A DNA stretch of 15,098 nucleotides from Actinomycetota bacterium (GTDB taxonomy: Bacteria; Actinomycetota; Actinomycetes; Mycobacteriales; Jatrophihabitantaceae), in NCBI GenBank assembly GCA_019241805.1, contig JAFAWL010000424.1, positions 1-15,098 on the forward strand, given 5' to 3'. Below the pieces are notes generated by a model. That model was not told the origin of the DNA, made no database searches, and saw nothing but the letters and a program-made list of their open reading frames with translations. Position numbers and translations under genes: made by a program. Below, piece by piece: positions 1 to 6,514 of the stretch. Position 1 is the first letter of the stretch. The number at the start of each line of letters is the position of its first letter.

Positions 1-177
1 AATGCGCTCGACGTGACTGCCGAAGTCGCTGCGACGCTCGGGCGATCGGCCGAGCGACGGGATGATCTTGAGTGTCGGCCGACCGGTGGACCCGGACCGG
101 TGCAGACCACAGCTGGCGGACCTGGACCGGCGGACCTGGACCGGCGGACCTGGACCGGTCCACAGCCGCGCCGGTAG
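1..177 (+). CDS. Possible 3' end of a truncated gene
   Basis: Frame 1 is open from the window edge to a TAG at 175-177, giving 58 residues that begin NALDVTAEVAATLGRS. The first 23 or so residues look like ordinary helical protein sequence. The rest (Gly, Pro and Arg rich) runs through a 14-bp tandem repeat, and 14 is not a multiple of 3, so the repeat does not encode a periodic peptide. If real, the gene converges on the APC permease with a 16-bp gap. I do not recognise a family. The open frame may simply reflect high GC content, and the true stop of any upstream gene could lie outside the window. Confidence 0.3.
   Translation, partial: NALDVTAEVAATLGRSAERRDDLECRPTGGPGPVQTTAGGPGPADLDRRTWTGPQPRR
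115..158. repeat. 14-bp tandem repeat, three copies
   Basis: The unit GGCGGACCTGGACC occurs three times without a mismatch at 115-128, 129-142 and 143-156, followed by GG. The palindrome GGACCGGTCC overlaps the end at 152-161, and a related GGACCGGT lies upstream at 94-101. The array sits at the 3' side of the permease gene, where transcription from both sides may meet. It could be a simple slippage repeat or part of a structured transcript end. No T-tract follows it. Confidence 0.8.
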
Positions 178-193
178 ACCTGCGGGCCGCCCG

Positions 194-1465
194 TCAACGC
201 CGCGCCGGCTGGCGGCGTCTGCGGGTCAACACCAGAGCCCGGCCGCCGAGACCGACGGCGAACACGGCCACGCCGGACGCCACCGACGGCCAGGGCAGGG
301 TGCTGACCAATGTCAGGCATCCGGTCAGCCCAACCAGGTTGAGTAGCCGCGGCCAGCGCCGCTGCTCCGGCGGTTGACGGAAGGCGGCGAGGTTGGCGAT
401 CGCGTAGTAGACGAGCACCCCGAAGGAGGAGAAACCGATGACGCCGCGCAGATCGACGCTCAGCACCAGCGCGATCACCACGAGGCCGAGGGCCGATTCG
501 GCGTGGTGCGGCACCCGGTAGCGTTTGTGTACCGCATCCAGCCACGCCGGCAGGTCGCGTTCGCGGGCCATGGCCAGACTGGTCCGGCCGATGCCGGCGA
601 CCAGGGCGAGCAGCGCGCCGAGAGCGGCCACGGCCGCACCAACTCGCACGAGGGCGACCAACCCACCCAGGCCGGCCGCGCGCACGGTAGTGACCAACGG
701 CGCGCTCGACTCGGCCAGGGCCGCGGGTCCCGCGGCTCGCAATGCGGTCACACCGACGGCGAGGTAGACCACGGCCGCGGCGCCCAGGGCAATCGGGATC
801 GCGCGGGGAATCGTGCGTTCGGGCTCGCGGACCTCCTCGCCGAGTGTCGCCACGCGGGCGTAGCCGGCAAAGGCGAAAAAGAGCAGCCCGGCCGACTGGA
901 GCACGCTGTACGCTCCGCCGTGCGTTGCGCCCAGCCCCGAGCGCCCGGCCGGAGCGTGCGTAGCCGCCGCGACGATGACCACCGCCAGCGCGAGCAGCGT
1001 GACGGCGACCAGCACCCGGCTGAGCGCGAGTGTCTTGCTCACCCCGCGGTAGTTCACGGCGACGAGTGCGAACACCGCACCGGCGGCCACGAGACGCTGC
1101 ACCCAGCGTTCGCCCGGCGCGACGTATCCGGCGAAGGTCAGGGCCATCGCGGCGCACGAGGCGGTCTTGCCCACCACAAAACCCCAGCCGGCGGTGAAGC
1201 CCCACCAGGGGCCGAGCACCGCCCGGCCGTAAACGTAGGTCCCGCCGGACACGGGATATGTGGCGGCCAGTTGCGCCGAGGCCGTCGCGTTGCCGTAGGC
1301 GACGACCGCGGCAACGGCCAGCCCCAGCACCAGACCCGAACCGGCGGCGCGAGCGGCGGGCGCCCAGACCGCGAACACGCCTGCGCCGATCATGGACCCC
1401 AGGCCGAGAACGACGGCGTCGGTCACTCCGAGCCGGCGCTCGAGCGCGGGCGGCGGGCCGGGCAT
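194..1465 (-). CDS. APC-family amino acid or amine permease
   Basis: This 423-residue membrane protein resembles amino acid-polyamine-organocation (APC) secondary transporters. The N-terminus carries the family's first-helix signature, GSMIGAGVF at about residues 23-31, which forms part of the substrate site in the family. About 12 hydrophobic segments follow. The length is slightly below the usual 450-500 residues, with a short Arg-rich tail. The ATG start at 1465 is well supported: on the reverse strand GAGGTGAGG (complement of 1473-1481) lies 7 nt upstream. Substrate cannot be read from sequence; amino acids, amines or polyamines are all possible. It is divergent from the ferric-reductase operon and may share regulatory DNA with it. 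Confidence 0.85.
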   Translation of the reverse strand: MPGPPPALERRLGVTDAVVLGLGSMIGAGVFAVWAPAARAAGSGLVLGLAVAAVVAYGNATASAQLAATYPVSGGTYVYGRAVLGPWWGFTAGWGFVVGKTASCAAMALTFAGYVAPGERWVQRLVAAGAVFALVAVNYRGVSKTLALSRVLVAVTLLALAVVIVAAATHAPAGRSGLGATHGGAYSVLQSAGLLFFAFAGYARVATLGEEVREPERTIPRAIPIALGAAAVVYLAVGVTALRAAGPAALAESSAPLVTTVRAAGLGGLVALVRVGAAVAALGALLALVAGIGRTSLAMARERDLPAWLDAVHKRYRVPHHAESALGLVVIALVLSVDLRGVIGFSSFGVLVYYAIANLAAFRQPPEQRRWPRLLNLVGLTGCLTLVSTLPWPSVASGVAVFAVGLGGRALVLTRRRRQPARR

Positions 1466-1534
1466 CGTGGTGCCTCACCTCATCGGGGCCGACGCGGATC
1501 CGAGCGGCAGCCTAGCGGCGACGCCGAGGCGTGC

Positions 1535-1593
1535 AGGTCGTCAACAGGGTGGCGTAGAGGTCGTCAACAGAGTGACGTACAGGTCGTCCACAG
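1535..1593. repeat. Three 23-bp direct repeats upstream of the flavocytochrome gene
   Basis: Copies start at 1535, 1558 and 1581, exactly 23 bp apart. Each begins AGGTCGTCAACAG; copy 3 has one change (C for A at 1589). Copies 1 and 2 also match in their second halves apart from three bases, and copy 3 diverges after the first 13 bases. Copy 2 contains a perfect inverted repeat, CGTCA-N6-TGACG (1562-1577); copy 1 has it with one mismatch. A 23-bp period is close to two helical turns, so proteins bound to the copies would lie on one DNA face. The array lies about 45-103 bp before the ATG at 1638, as expected for activator or cooperative repressor sites. Confidence 0.75.
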
Positions 1594-1625
1594 ACTTAGG
1601 AGAACGATTCCAGAGCTTCGCTGCG

Positions 1626-1637
1626 GATGCTGGATCG
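1626..1637 (+). promoter_or_regulatory. Candidate -10 element for a leaderless start
   Basis: GATGCT at 1626-1631 lies 6 nt before the ATG at 1638, the spacing expected when transcription starts at the start codon. The match to TANNNT is imperfect because the first base is G. The same hexamer at the same distance precedes the response regulator gene at 7890. A good AGGAG at 1598-1602 is too far from the ATG to act as its ribosome site. Confidence 0.35.
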
Positions 1638-3002
1638 ATGTCCACGGCGACCCGGTCGAGCGAGGGCTCGCGCGTTGCGGTCCGCCGAGGGCAGGTCTCG
1701 CCGCCGACGGCCCTGGCGTCGATCGGTTTGGGCGGGCTGCTCGTGCTGGCGCTCTGGTTGCACGACACGCCAGCTGTCATCGGATTCGGCGGTTGGCTGA
1801 CCAATGCCGGGCGGCTCACCGGTCTCGTCGCCGGCTACGCGATCGCCGTGATCCTGTTGTTGATGGCCCGGGTGCCGGCACTGGAGCGGGGGCTCGGCGC
1901 TGATCGGCTGGCCCGCTGGCACGCGATGGGCGGCCGCTACGTCGTTAGTCTGGCCGTCGCGCACACCTTATTGATCATCTGGGGCTACTCGGTCAGCGCG
2001 CACACCGACGTGGTCAGCCAGACGTCCTCATTCATCCGGAGCTACCCGGACGTCCTGATGGCGACGGTGGCCGTGCTTGTTCTCGTGGCGATCGGAGTCA
2101 CTTCGGCCCGAGCCGCCCGTCGACGGCTGGCCTACGAGACGTGGCACTTCATCCACCTCTACACCTACCTGGCGGTGGCGTTGTCGTTCAGTCACGAGTT
2201 CGCGACCGGCGCGGATTTCGTCGACAACGCTCCGGCGCGTTGGTTGTGGTCGGCCCTGTACATCGCGGTGGCGGCGTTGCTGCTCTGGTGTCGTCTGGCG
2301 ATGCCCGTTCGTGCTGCGCTGCGCCACCGGCTCGTCGTCCTCGGAGTCCGGCGGGAGAGTGCTGATGTCGTGTCGGTCTATATCGGTGGCCGGCATCTGG
2401 GCGAGCTGGCAACCGAGCCCGGACAATTCTTCCGGTGGCGCTTTCTCACCCGAGACCTGTGGTGGGCGGCCAATCCGTACTCGCTGTCGGCGGCCGCGCG
2501 GCCCGACTGGCTGCGGATCACCGTCAAGGTCGCGGGCGGACACAGCGCGGCGCTGAGCACGTTGGCGCCGGGCACGAAGGTGCTGGCCGAGGGCCCCTAC
2601 GGGGGCTTCACTGCGACCCGGCGTACCCGGCGTCGCGTGCTGTTGATCGCGGGCGGGGTGGGCATCACTCCGATTCGGGCGCTGTTCGAGACGTTGCCCG
2701 GCTATCCGGGTGAGATCTGCCTGCTCTATCGGGCGAACGACATCGGTGAATTCGTGCTTCGCGAGGAGCTGGAGGCGATCGCCCGATCACGAGGCGCGGA
2801 ACTGCACCTACTGCCCGGTCGGCCCGGTCAGGGCAGTTCGGACCAGCTGGCGGCCGAGCGCGTGACGGCGCTGGTGCCCGATGTGCGTCAGCGCGACGTG
2901 TTCCTCTGCGGTCCGCCGGGGATGATGGCTGCCGCGACGCGCGAGTTGCGTCGCGCGGGTGTCGCCCGCCGGGATATCCACCGAGAATCATTCGTGTTCT
3001 GA
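1638..3002 (+). CDS. Ferric-reductase-like transmembrane flavocytochrome
   Basis: This 454-residue protein combines a heme-binding membrane domain with a cytoplasmic FAD/NAD(P)H reductase, as in ferric reductases and NADPH oxidases. The membrane part (about 25-220) has two histidine pairs with the family spacing, H95-x13-H109 and H173-x12-H186, expected to hold two b hemes. The flavin domain follows (about 230-325) with NPYS at 279-282 and GPYG at 319-322. The nucleotide domain has GGVGITP at 339-345 and CGPPGMM near the C-terminus. The expected role is to move electrons from NAD(P)H outward across the membrane. The next two genes point to a flavinylated exported acceptor rather than only ferric ions. 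The frame stays open upstream into the permease gene; I chose ATG 1638 because that extension lacks family features. Confidence 0.85.
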   Translation: MSTATRSSEGSRVAVRRGQVSPPTALASIGLGGLLVLALWLHDTPAVIGFGGWLTNAGRLTGLVAGYAIAVILLLMARVPALERGLGADRLARWHAMGGRYVVSLAVAHTLLIIWGYSVSAHTDVVSQTSSFIRSYPDVLMATVAVLVLVAIGVTSARAARRRLAYETWHFIHLYTYLAVALSFSHEFATGADFVDNAPARWLWSALYIAVAALLLWCRLAMPVRAALRHRLVVLGVRRESADVVSVYIGGRHLGELATEPGQFFRWRFLTRDLWWAANPYSLSAAARPDWLRITVKVAGGHSAALSTLAPGTKVLAEGPYGGFTATRRTRRRVLLIAGGVGITPIRALFETLPGYPGEICLLYRANDIGEFVLREELEAIARSRGAELHLLPGRPGQGSSDQLAAERVTALVPDVRQRDVFLCGPPGMMAAATRELRRAGVARRDIHRESFVF

Positions 3003-3011
3003 GGTGAGTTC

Positions 3012-3524
3012 ATGAAACGAGTCGTCCTCACCGTACTGGCCACCGTGGTCGGTCTGGTCGCCCTGCTGAGCTTCCGGACGCACGGTGCGACGCAAACGGC
3101 CGGTGGATCCGGGCTGCCGTCGGCGACGCTGCCGGGTGCAGTCGCCGGTTCCTCAACGAGCCCGGACCCCAGCCCGACCTCGCCGGCGACGACCACGCCG
3201 ACGACGAGCGCGCCGCCGGACCCGAGCGCCTCAGCGTCATCGACCAGCCGGACGGCCACCGGGTCGGCGATCACGACACGCTATGGCGTGGTGCAGGTGA
3301 AGGTGACCGTCTTCGGCCACACCATCACCAACGTCGCATTCGCGCAGCTGACGGCCTTCGACGGGCGATCGCGGCGTATCAACGACGACGCGGCGCCGAT
3401 CTTGTTGCAAGAGACCCTCAAGGCGCAGAGCGCGAAGATCGACGCGGTATCCGGGGCGTCCTACACGAGCGAGGGATATATCCAATCGCTGCAGAATGCG
3501 CTCGACCAGGCGGGATTTCGGTGA
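3012..3524 (+). CDS. Exported FMN-binding domain protein (flavinylation substrate)
   Basis: The protein has 170 residues. A Lys-Arg start and hydrophobic stretch at about 4-20 form an uncleaved anchor or signal peptide, without a lipobox or a twin-arginine motif. A long Ser/Thr/Pro/Ala linker (about 24-88) suits a surface tether. The C-terminal domain (about 89-170) resembles the FMN_bind domain of NqrC and RnfG and ends with the flavin-attachment motif D144-AVSGASYTS. At the position where NqrB/NqrC/RnfG have the FMN-bearing Thr (SGAT), this protein has Ser150; Thr152 follows. The ribosome site GAGGTGAG at 3001-3008 overlaps the preceding stop, and the gene lies 9 bp after the flavocytochrome, so the two are very likely co-transcribed. 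It is the likely electron acceptor of that enzyme. Confidence 0.82.
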   Translation: MKRVVLTVLATVVGLVALLSFRTHGATQTAGGSGLPSATLPGAVAGSSTSPDPSPTSPATTTPTTSAPPDPSASASSTSRTATGSAITTRYGVVQVKVTVFGHTITNVAFAQLTAFDGRSRRINDDAAPILLQETLKAQSAKIDAVSGASYTSEGYIQSLQNALDQAGFR

Positions 3525-4309
3525 CGAGCGCGGAATCGGCAAGCACGGAGTCGGCCACCGGATTGGCGAGCACGGGCCACCGCCGGGTGGAGCACTGCAT
3601 GGGCACGGTCTTCAGCATCGATGTGCGTGATGAGGTCGCATCCGGCGCGGTTGACGGCGTCGTGCGCTGGCTGCGCTGGGTCGACGACACGTTCTCTACG
3701 TACAAGCTGGCGAGCGCGATCAGCCGGGTCGTCCGAGGTGAGCGCACCGTCGCGGAATGTCACCCGTTGGTTGGATGGGTGCTTCGACGCTGCCAGGAGG
3801 TGACCTGGCGCAGCGACGGTTACTTCTCGGCGTACGCCGGGGGTGTGCTGGACCCTTCCGGCTACGTCAAAGGGTGGGCGGTGGAGGTGGCCAGTGATCG
3901 GCTGCGCGCGGCCGGATCGGCCAACCATTGTGTGAACGGCGGCGGCGACGTCCAGTGTGCGGGCCTGGCCGGGCCCGATCGGCCGTGGCGGGTCGGCATC
4001 GCCGATCCCCAGGCCCCGGGGGAGATCCTCGGCGCGGTCGAGGGAACGAACCTCGCGGTGGCCACTTCTGGAACGGCCGAGCGAGGGGCGCATGTCCTCG
4101 ACCCGCACACCGGGCGGTCGGCCCACGGTTTGCTCAGCGTGACCCTCGTGGGTGAACGGCTCAGCGAGGTCGACGCCCTGGCGACGGCTGCTTTCGCGAT
4201 GGGTTCGCGGGCGGTGGGTTGGATCGAGTCGCAGCCGGGCTTGCGCGGCCTGGTCGTCGACGAGCACGGCGCGCTGCGCACCGCGCGCTCAGGGGTGCCG
4301 ACGCGCTGA
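3521..4309 (+). CDS. apbE: FAD:protein FMN transferase (ApbE family)
   Basis: ApbE enzymes cut FAD and attach FMN to Thr or Ser of target proteins. Family blocks appear in order: MGTVFSI at 27-33, VDDTFSTYK, GYVKGWAVE, NGGGDV, ATSGTAERGAHVLDPHTGR, and a C-terminal VDALATAAFAMG, where Asp/Thr residues bind the metal in known enzymes. The GTG start overlaps the FMN-binding gene's TGA by 4 bp, so enzyme and presumed substrate are translationally coupled. At 262 residues it is shorter than enterobacterial ApbE (about 350), mainly because it has no signal peptide or lipobox: the first 25 residues are polar. It may therefore act in the cytoplasm, unlike the periplasmic enzymes. The family assignment is secure. 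Confidence 0.9.
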   Translation: MTSAESASTESATGLASTGHRRVEHCMGTVFSIDVRDEVASGAVDGVVRWLRWVDDTFSTYKLASAISRVVRGERTVAECHPLVGWVLRRCQEVTWRSDGYFSAYAGGVLDPSGYVKGWAVEVASDRLRAAGSANHCVNGGGDVQCAGLAGPDRPWRVGIADPQAPGEILGAVEGTNLAVATSGTAERGAHVLDPHTGRSAHGLLSVTLVGERLSEVDALATAAFAMGSRAVGWIESQPGLRGLVVDEHGALRTARSGVPTR

Positions 4310-4321
4310 GGCGTCGCCCGC

Positions 4322-4334
4322 TATCTTGTGGCGG
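4322..4334 (+). promoter_or_regulatory. Candidate -10 element for leaderless pabB
   Basis: TATCTT at 4322-4327 fits the actinobacterial TANNNT pattern and sits 7 nt before the GTG at 4335. No convincing ribosome site precedes this GTG, which fits leaderless translation. The element lies in the 25-bp gap after apbE, so pabB may be made both by read-through and from its own promoter. No clear -35 box is visible. Confidence 0.4.
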
Positions 4335-5546
4335 GTGTCGCCCCCGACCTCGCCGTCGCGCGTCGACGCCGCGCCGGTCGCGCGGTTCGACGACCGGGTG
4401 GCCCGTCGAAGCCTGGTCTTCGATCGTGCGCTCGACGTTCTCGTTGCCGAGTGCCCGTCCGAGGTCGTCGAGGTGCTGGCCGCGGTCGAGGCGGCCAATC
4501 GTCGTGGTCTTTGGGCGGCCGGCTACGTCTCCTACGAGGCGGCCGGTGGATTCGACCCCTCCCTCGTCACGCATGCCCGGGATGAGCACGATCCGCCCCT
4601 TGCCTGGTTTGCGATTGCCCCGGAGGCTCGACGAATTCCCTACGTAGCCCCGCTGCCCAGCGGTGAGCGGCGCCTGCCGGGTTGGTCGGATCGGTGGAGC
4701 ACAGCGGACCTGTTCGCGGCGATCGCGACTGTCCGGGCCCGGATTGCCGCCGGAGAGACTTACCAGTGCAACCTGACGACGCGCTTGACCAGTGAACTGG
4801 GGGAGTGCGGCGTCGGGGAGCTCTATGCCCATCTCTTGAGCCGCCAGCGCACCCGATACGCGGCCCGGTTGGACGTGGGAACGCATGAGGTGGCGAGTGT
4901 CAGCCCCGAGCTGTTTTTCGACTGGCACGAACGCACATTGCTCACCCGGCCGATGAAGGGCACCAGCCCGCGCGGTCGCACGCCGATCGAGGACGAACGG
5001 CTTCGGCGGGCCCTCTGCTCCAACGCGAAGGAGCGAGCCGAGAACGTCATGATCGTCGACTTGTTGCGCAACGATGTCAGCAAGATCGCGACGCCTGGGT
5101 CGGTGCGGGTGACCAGGCTGTGTGTGGCCGAACGGTATGAGACCGTGTGGCAGCTGACCTCGGATGTCGAGGCCACGCTCGCGTCGGACGTCAGACTCGT
5201 CGAGATTTTTCGCGCCCTGTTCCCGTGCGGGTCGGTCACCGGCGCACCCAAGGCGAGCACGATGCGGCTGATCCGGGAGCTAGAACCCGCGCCTCGCGGC
5301 GTCTACTGCGGCGCCATCGGCTGGGTCGCGCCGATCGGTCACGCCCGACGCGCGCGATTCAGCGTCGCCATCCGCACGATTACGGTGGCGCGCGCGAGCG
5401 GCGGCGGCGTGTACGGCGTCGGCGCGGGGATCACCTGGGACTCCGATCCGGCAAGCGAAGCGCTGGAGTTCGCGGTCAAGGCGGACGTGCTGTATCCGGT
5501 CGAGCAACCGCCCGTAGCAGGGCCGATCGCCCCGGCCCGGACATGA
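4335..5546 (+). CDS. pabB: Aminodeoxychorismate synthase component I
   Basis: The protein (403 residues) belongs to the chorismate-utilising family and should aminate chorismate to 4-amino-4-deoxychorismate in folate synthesis. The deciding motif is RPMKGTSPRG with Lys208. ADC synthases carry this lysine (PIKGT in E. coli PabB), while anthranilate synthases have Ala. Other family blocks are VSPELFF, NAKERAENVMIVDLLRND (about 230-247), CGSVTGAPK (about 298-306) and a terminal GVGAGITWDSDP. It is shorter than E. coli PabB (453), with an abbreviated N-terminal half, a form common in PabB-PabC fusions. The frame is open upstream inside apbE; I chose GTG 4335 because homology-like sequence begins soon after it and a -10 element precedes it. 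The glutaminase partner pabA is not in the window. Confidence 0.88.
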   Translation: MSPPTSPSRVDAAPVARFDDRVARRSLVFDRALDVLVAECPSEVVEVLAAVEAANRRGLWAAGYVSYEAAGGFDPSLVTHARDEHDPPLAWFAIAPEARRIPYVAPLPSGERRLPGWSDRWSTADLFAAIATVRARIAAGETYQCNLTTRLTSELGECGVGELYAHLLSRQRTRYAARLDVGTHEVASVSPELFFDWHERTLLTRPMKGTSPRGRTPIEDERLRRALCSNAKERAENVMIVDLLRNDVSKIATPGSVRVTRLCVAERYETVWQLTSDVEATLASDVRLVEIFRALFPCGSVTGAPKASTMRLIRELEPAPRGVYCGAIGWVAPIGHARRARFSVAIRTITVARASGGGVYGVGAGITWDSDPASEALEFAVKADVLYPVEQPPVAGPIAPART

Positions 5547-6169
5547 CCAATCGCGGACGCCCGGTGCAACTACGCGAGGCCTTCGCCTACCGGGCCGGCG
5601 AGGGTGCGCGGCTACTCGAGCGCCATCTCGCGCGGCTCCGGATCTCGGCGCTGGCGCTCGGCGTCGACTATGACGACAACGCGATCCGAGCAGACCTCCA
5701 CCGGGCCTTGGCCGGCGCCGCCGACTCGATCGTTCGCCTGCGGGTGCGTGCCCACGAGGCTCCCACGCTTCGGCTCGACCCGTTGCCCCCGATGCCGGCC
5801 GAGCCGGTGCGGATCAGGATCGACTCACGTCCCACCGATTCGCGTTCGCTCTGGCGGCGGCACAAAACCGACCGGCGTGAGGTCTACGAGGCCGCGCTCG
5901 ATCGACATCCTGACGTCGAGGACGTGCTGCTTGTCGACGAGAGCGGCGAGGTATCCGAGTCGAGCATCGCCAACCTCGCGGTGCGGCTCGGTCAGCGGTG
6001 GTGGACACCCCCCCTGACCTCGGGTTGCCTTCCGGGAGTCGGACGGGCCGTGGCTCTCGAAGCGGGCCGGCTCGACGAACGTCGCCTCGGTGTCGAGGAT
6101 GTATGTGCCGCCCAGGAGATCGCGCTGGTCAGCTCGGCCCGCGGGTGGCGACCGGCGCGCCTGGCTTGA
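5543..6169 (+). CDS. pabC: Aminodeoxychorismate lyase (class IV aminotransferase fold)
   Basis: This 208-residue protein has the class IV PLP-enzyme pattern: LERHLARLRISALALG near the N-terminus, the PLP lysine in WRRHKTDRREVYEAAL (Lys108), the cofactor-binding ESSIANLAVR, and TPPLTSGCLPGVGR. Position after pabB indicates the lyase that releases pyruvate and gives 4-aminobenzoate. The ATG overlaps the pabB stop in ATGA, so the genes are translationally coupled. It lacks the roughly 20-40 N-terminal residues that free-standing PabC or BCAT proteins (about 270) have, and resembles the C-terminal domain of PabB-PabC fusions. A D-amino acid or branched-chain aminotransferase is less likely given the context. 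Confidence 0.85.
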   Translation: MTNRGRPVQLREAFAYRAGEGARLLERHLARLRISALALGVDYDDNAIRADLHRALAGAADSIVRLRVRAHEAPTLRLDPLPPMPAEPVRIRIDSRPTDSRSLWRRHKTDRREVYEAALDRHPDVEDVLLVDESGEVSESSIANLAVRLGQRWWTPPLTSGCLPGVGRAVALEAGRLDERRLGVEDVCAAQEIALVSSARGWRPARLA

Positions 6170-6198
6170 CGAGGCCCGGCGCCCCCGCGCGCGCTACC

Positions 6199-6210
6199 TA
6201 GACTGCGGAC
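6199..6210 (+). promoter_or_regulatory. -10 promoter element for a leaderless Dabb gene
   Basis: TAGACT at 6199-6204 matches the TANNNT consensus and is followed by 6 nt and the ATG at 6211, so transcription would start at or next to the start codon. No ribosome site lies upstream, which supports leaderless translation. No good -35 match is seen. Confidence 0.5.
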
Positions 6211-6504
6211 ATGATCCGCAACGTGGTGATGGGACGGTTGCGTTCGCCCGGTGATCTCGCGGCGGAACAGCAATGTGACGACGGCCTGCGCGGCATCGCC
6301 GGGCTGCGACTGCCGGGGCAGCTCGCGATGAGCGTCGGGCGCGACGTCGGCTTTCGCGAGGGCGGTTGGAGCTTCGCGATCGTCAACGACTGGGCCGACG
6401 CCGCGGCCTACCGGAACTACGACGTCGACGAGGTGCACGGCAGTTACCGGCGGTTGCTCGGTGAGGTATGCGTCGAGATCGCTCGGGTTCAGTACGAGAT
6501 CTAG
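6211..6504 (+). CDS. Dabb (stress-responsive A/B barrel) domain protein
   Basis: The 97-residue protein has the size and pattern of a single Dabb domain, a dimeric alpha+beta barrel. It starts MIRNVVMGRLRS, like the family's typical first strand, contains a GxDVGFREGGWSFAIVNDW-like middle section, and has YRNYDVDEVHGSYRRLL, matching the common Y-x-x-H/D-x-x-H segment. Members bind small hydrophobic molecules, or in plants catalyse polyketide cyclisation; many bacterial members have no known role. It is 41 bp after pabC on the same strand but seems to have its own leaderless promoter, so functional linkage to the pab genes is uncertain. Its end is only 10 bp from the convergent DUF5313 gene. 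Confidence 0.72.
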   Translation: MIRNVVMGRLRSPGDLAAEQQCDDGLRGIAGLRLPGQLAMSVGRDVGFREGGWSFAIVNDWADAAAYRNYDVDEVHGSYRRLLGEVCVEIARVQYEI

Positions 6505-6514
6505 TGGCAGGGCG

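Noticed and set aside
115..158. Tandem repeat as a CRISPR array
   Set aside because: The copies are directly adjacent with no spacers and the unit is only 14 bp.
1598..1602. AGGAG as ribosome site for the flavocytochrome
   Set aside because: It is 35 nt from the ATG at 1638, and no ATG, GTG or TTG lies at usable spacing behind it; only a rare ATT would fit.
1392..1637. N-terminal extension of the flavocytochrome frame
   Set aside because: It overlaps the divergent permease gene and the 23-bp repeats and has no family-like sequence; the start at 1638 is better.
374..1903. 509-residue forward-strand open frame across the permease gene
   Set aside because: Its product is polar and rich in Arg, Gly, His and Gln without motifs, and it lies antisense to a permease with clear family features and a good ribosome site. 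It is a high-GC shadow frame.
4335..5546. Anthranilate synthase (trpE) or isochorismate synthase
   Set aside because: The PMKGT motif has the Lys typical of aminodeoxychorismate synthase rather than the Ala of anthranilate synthase, and pabC follows with an overlap.
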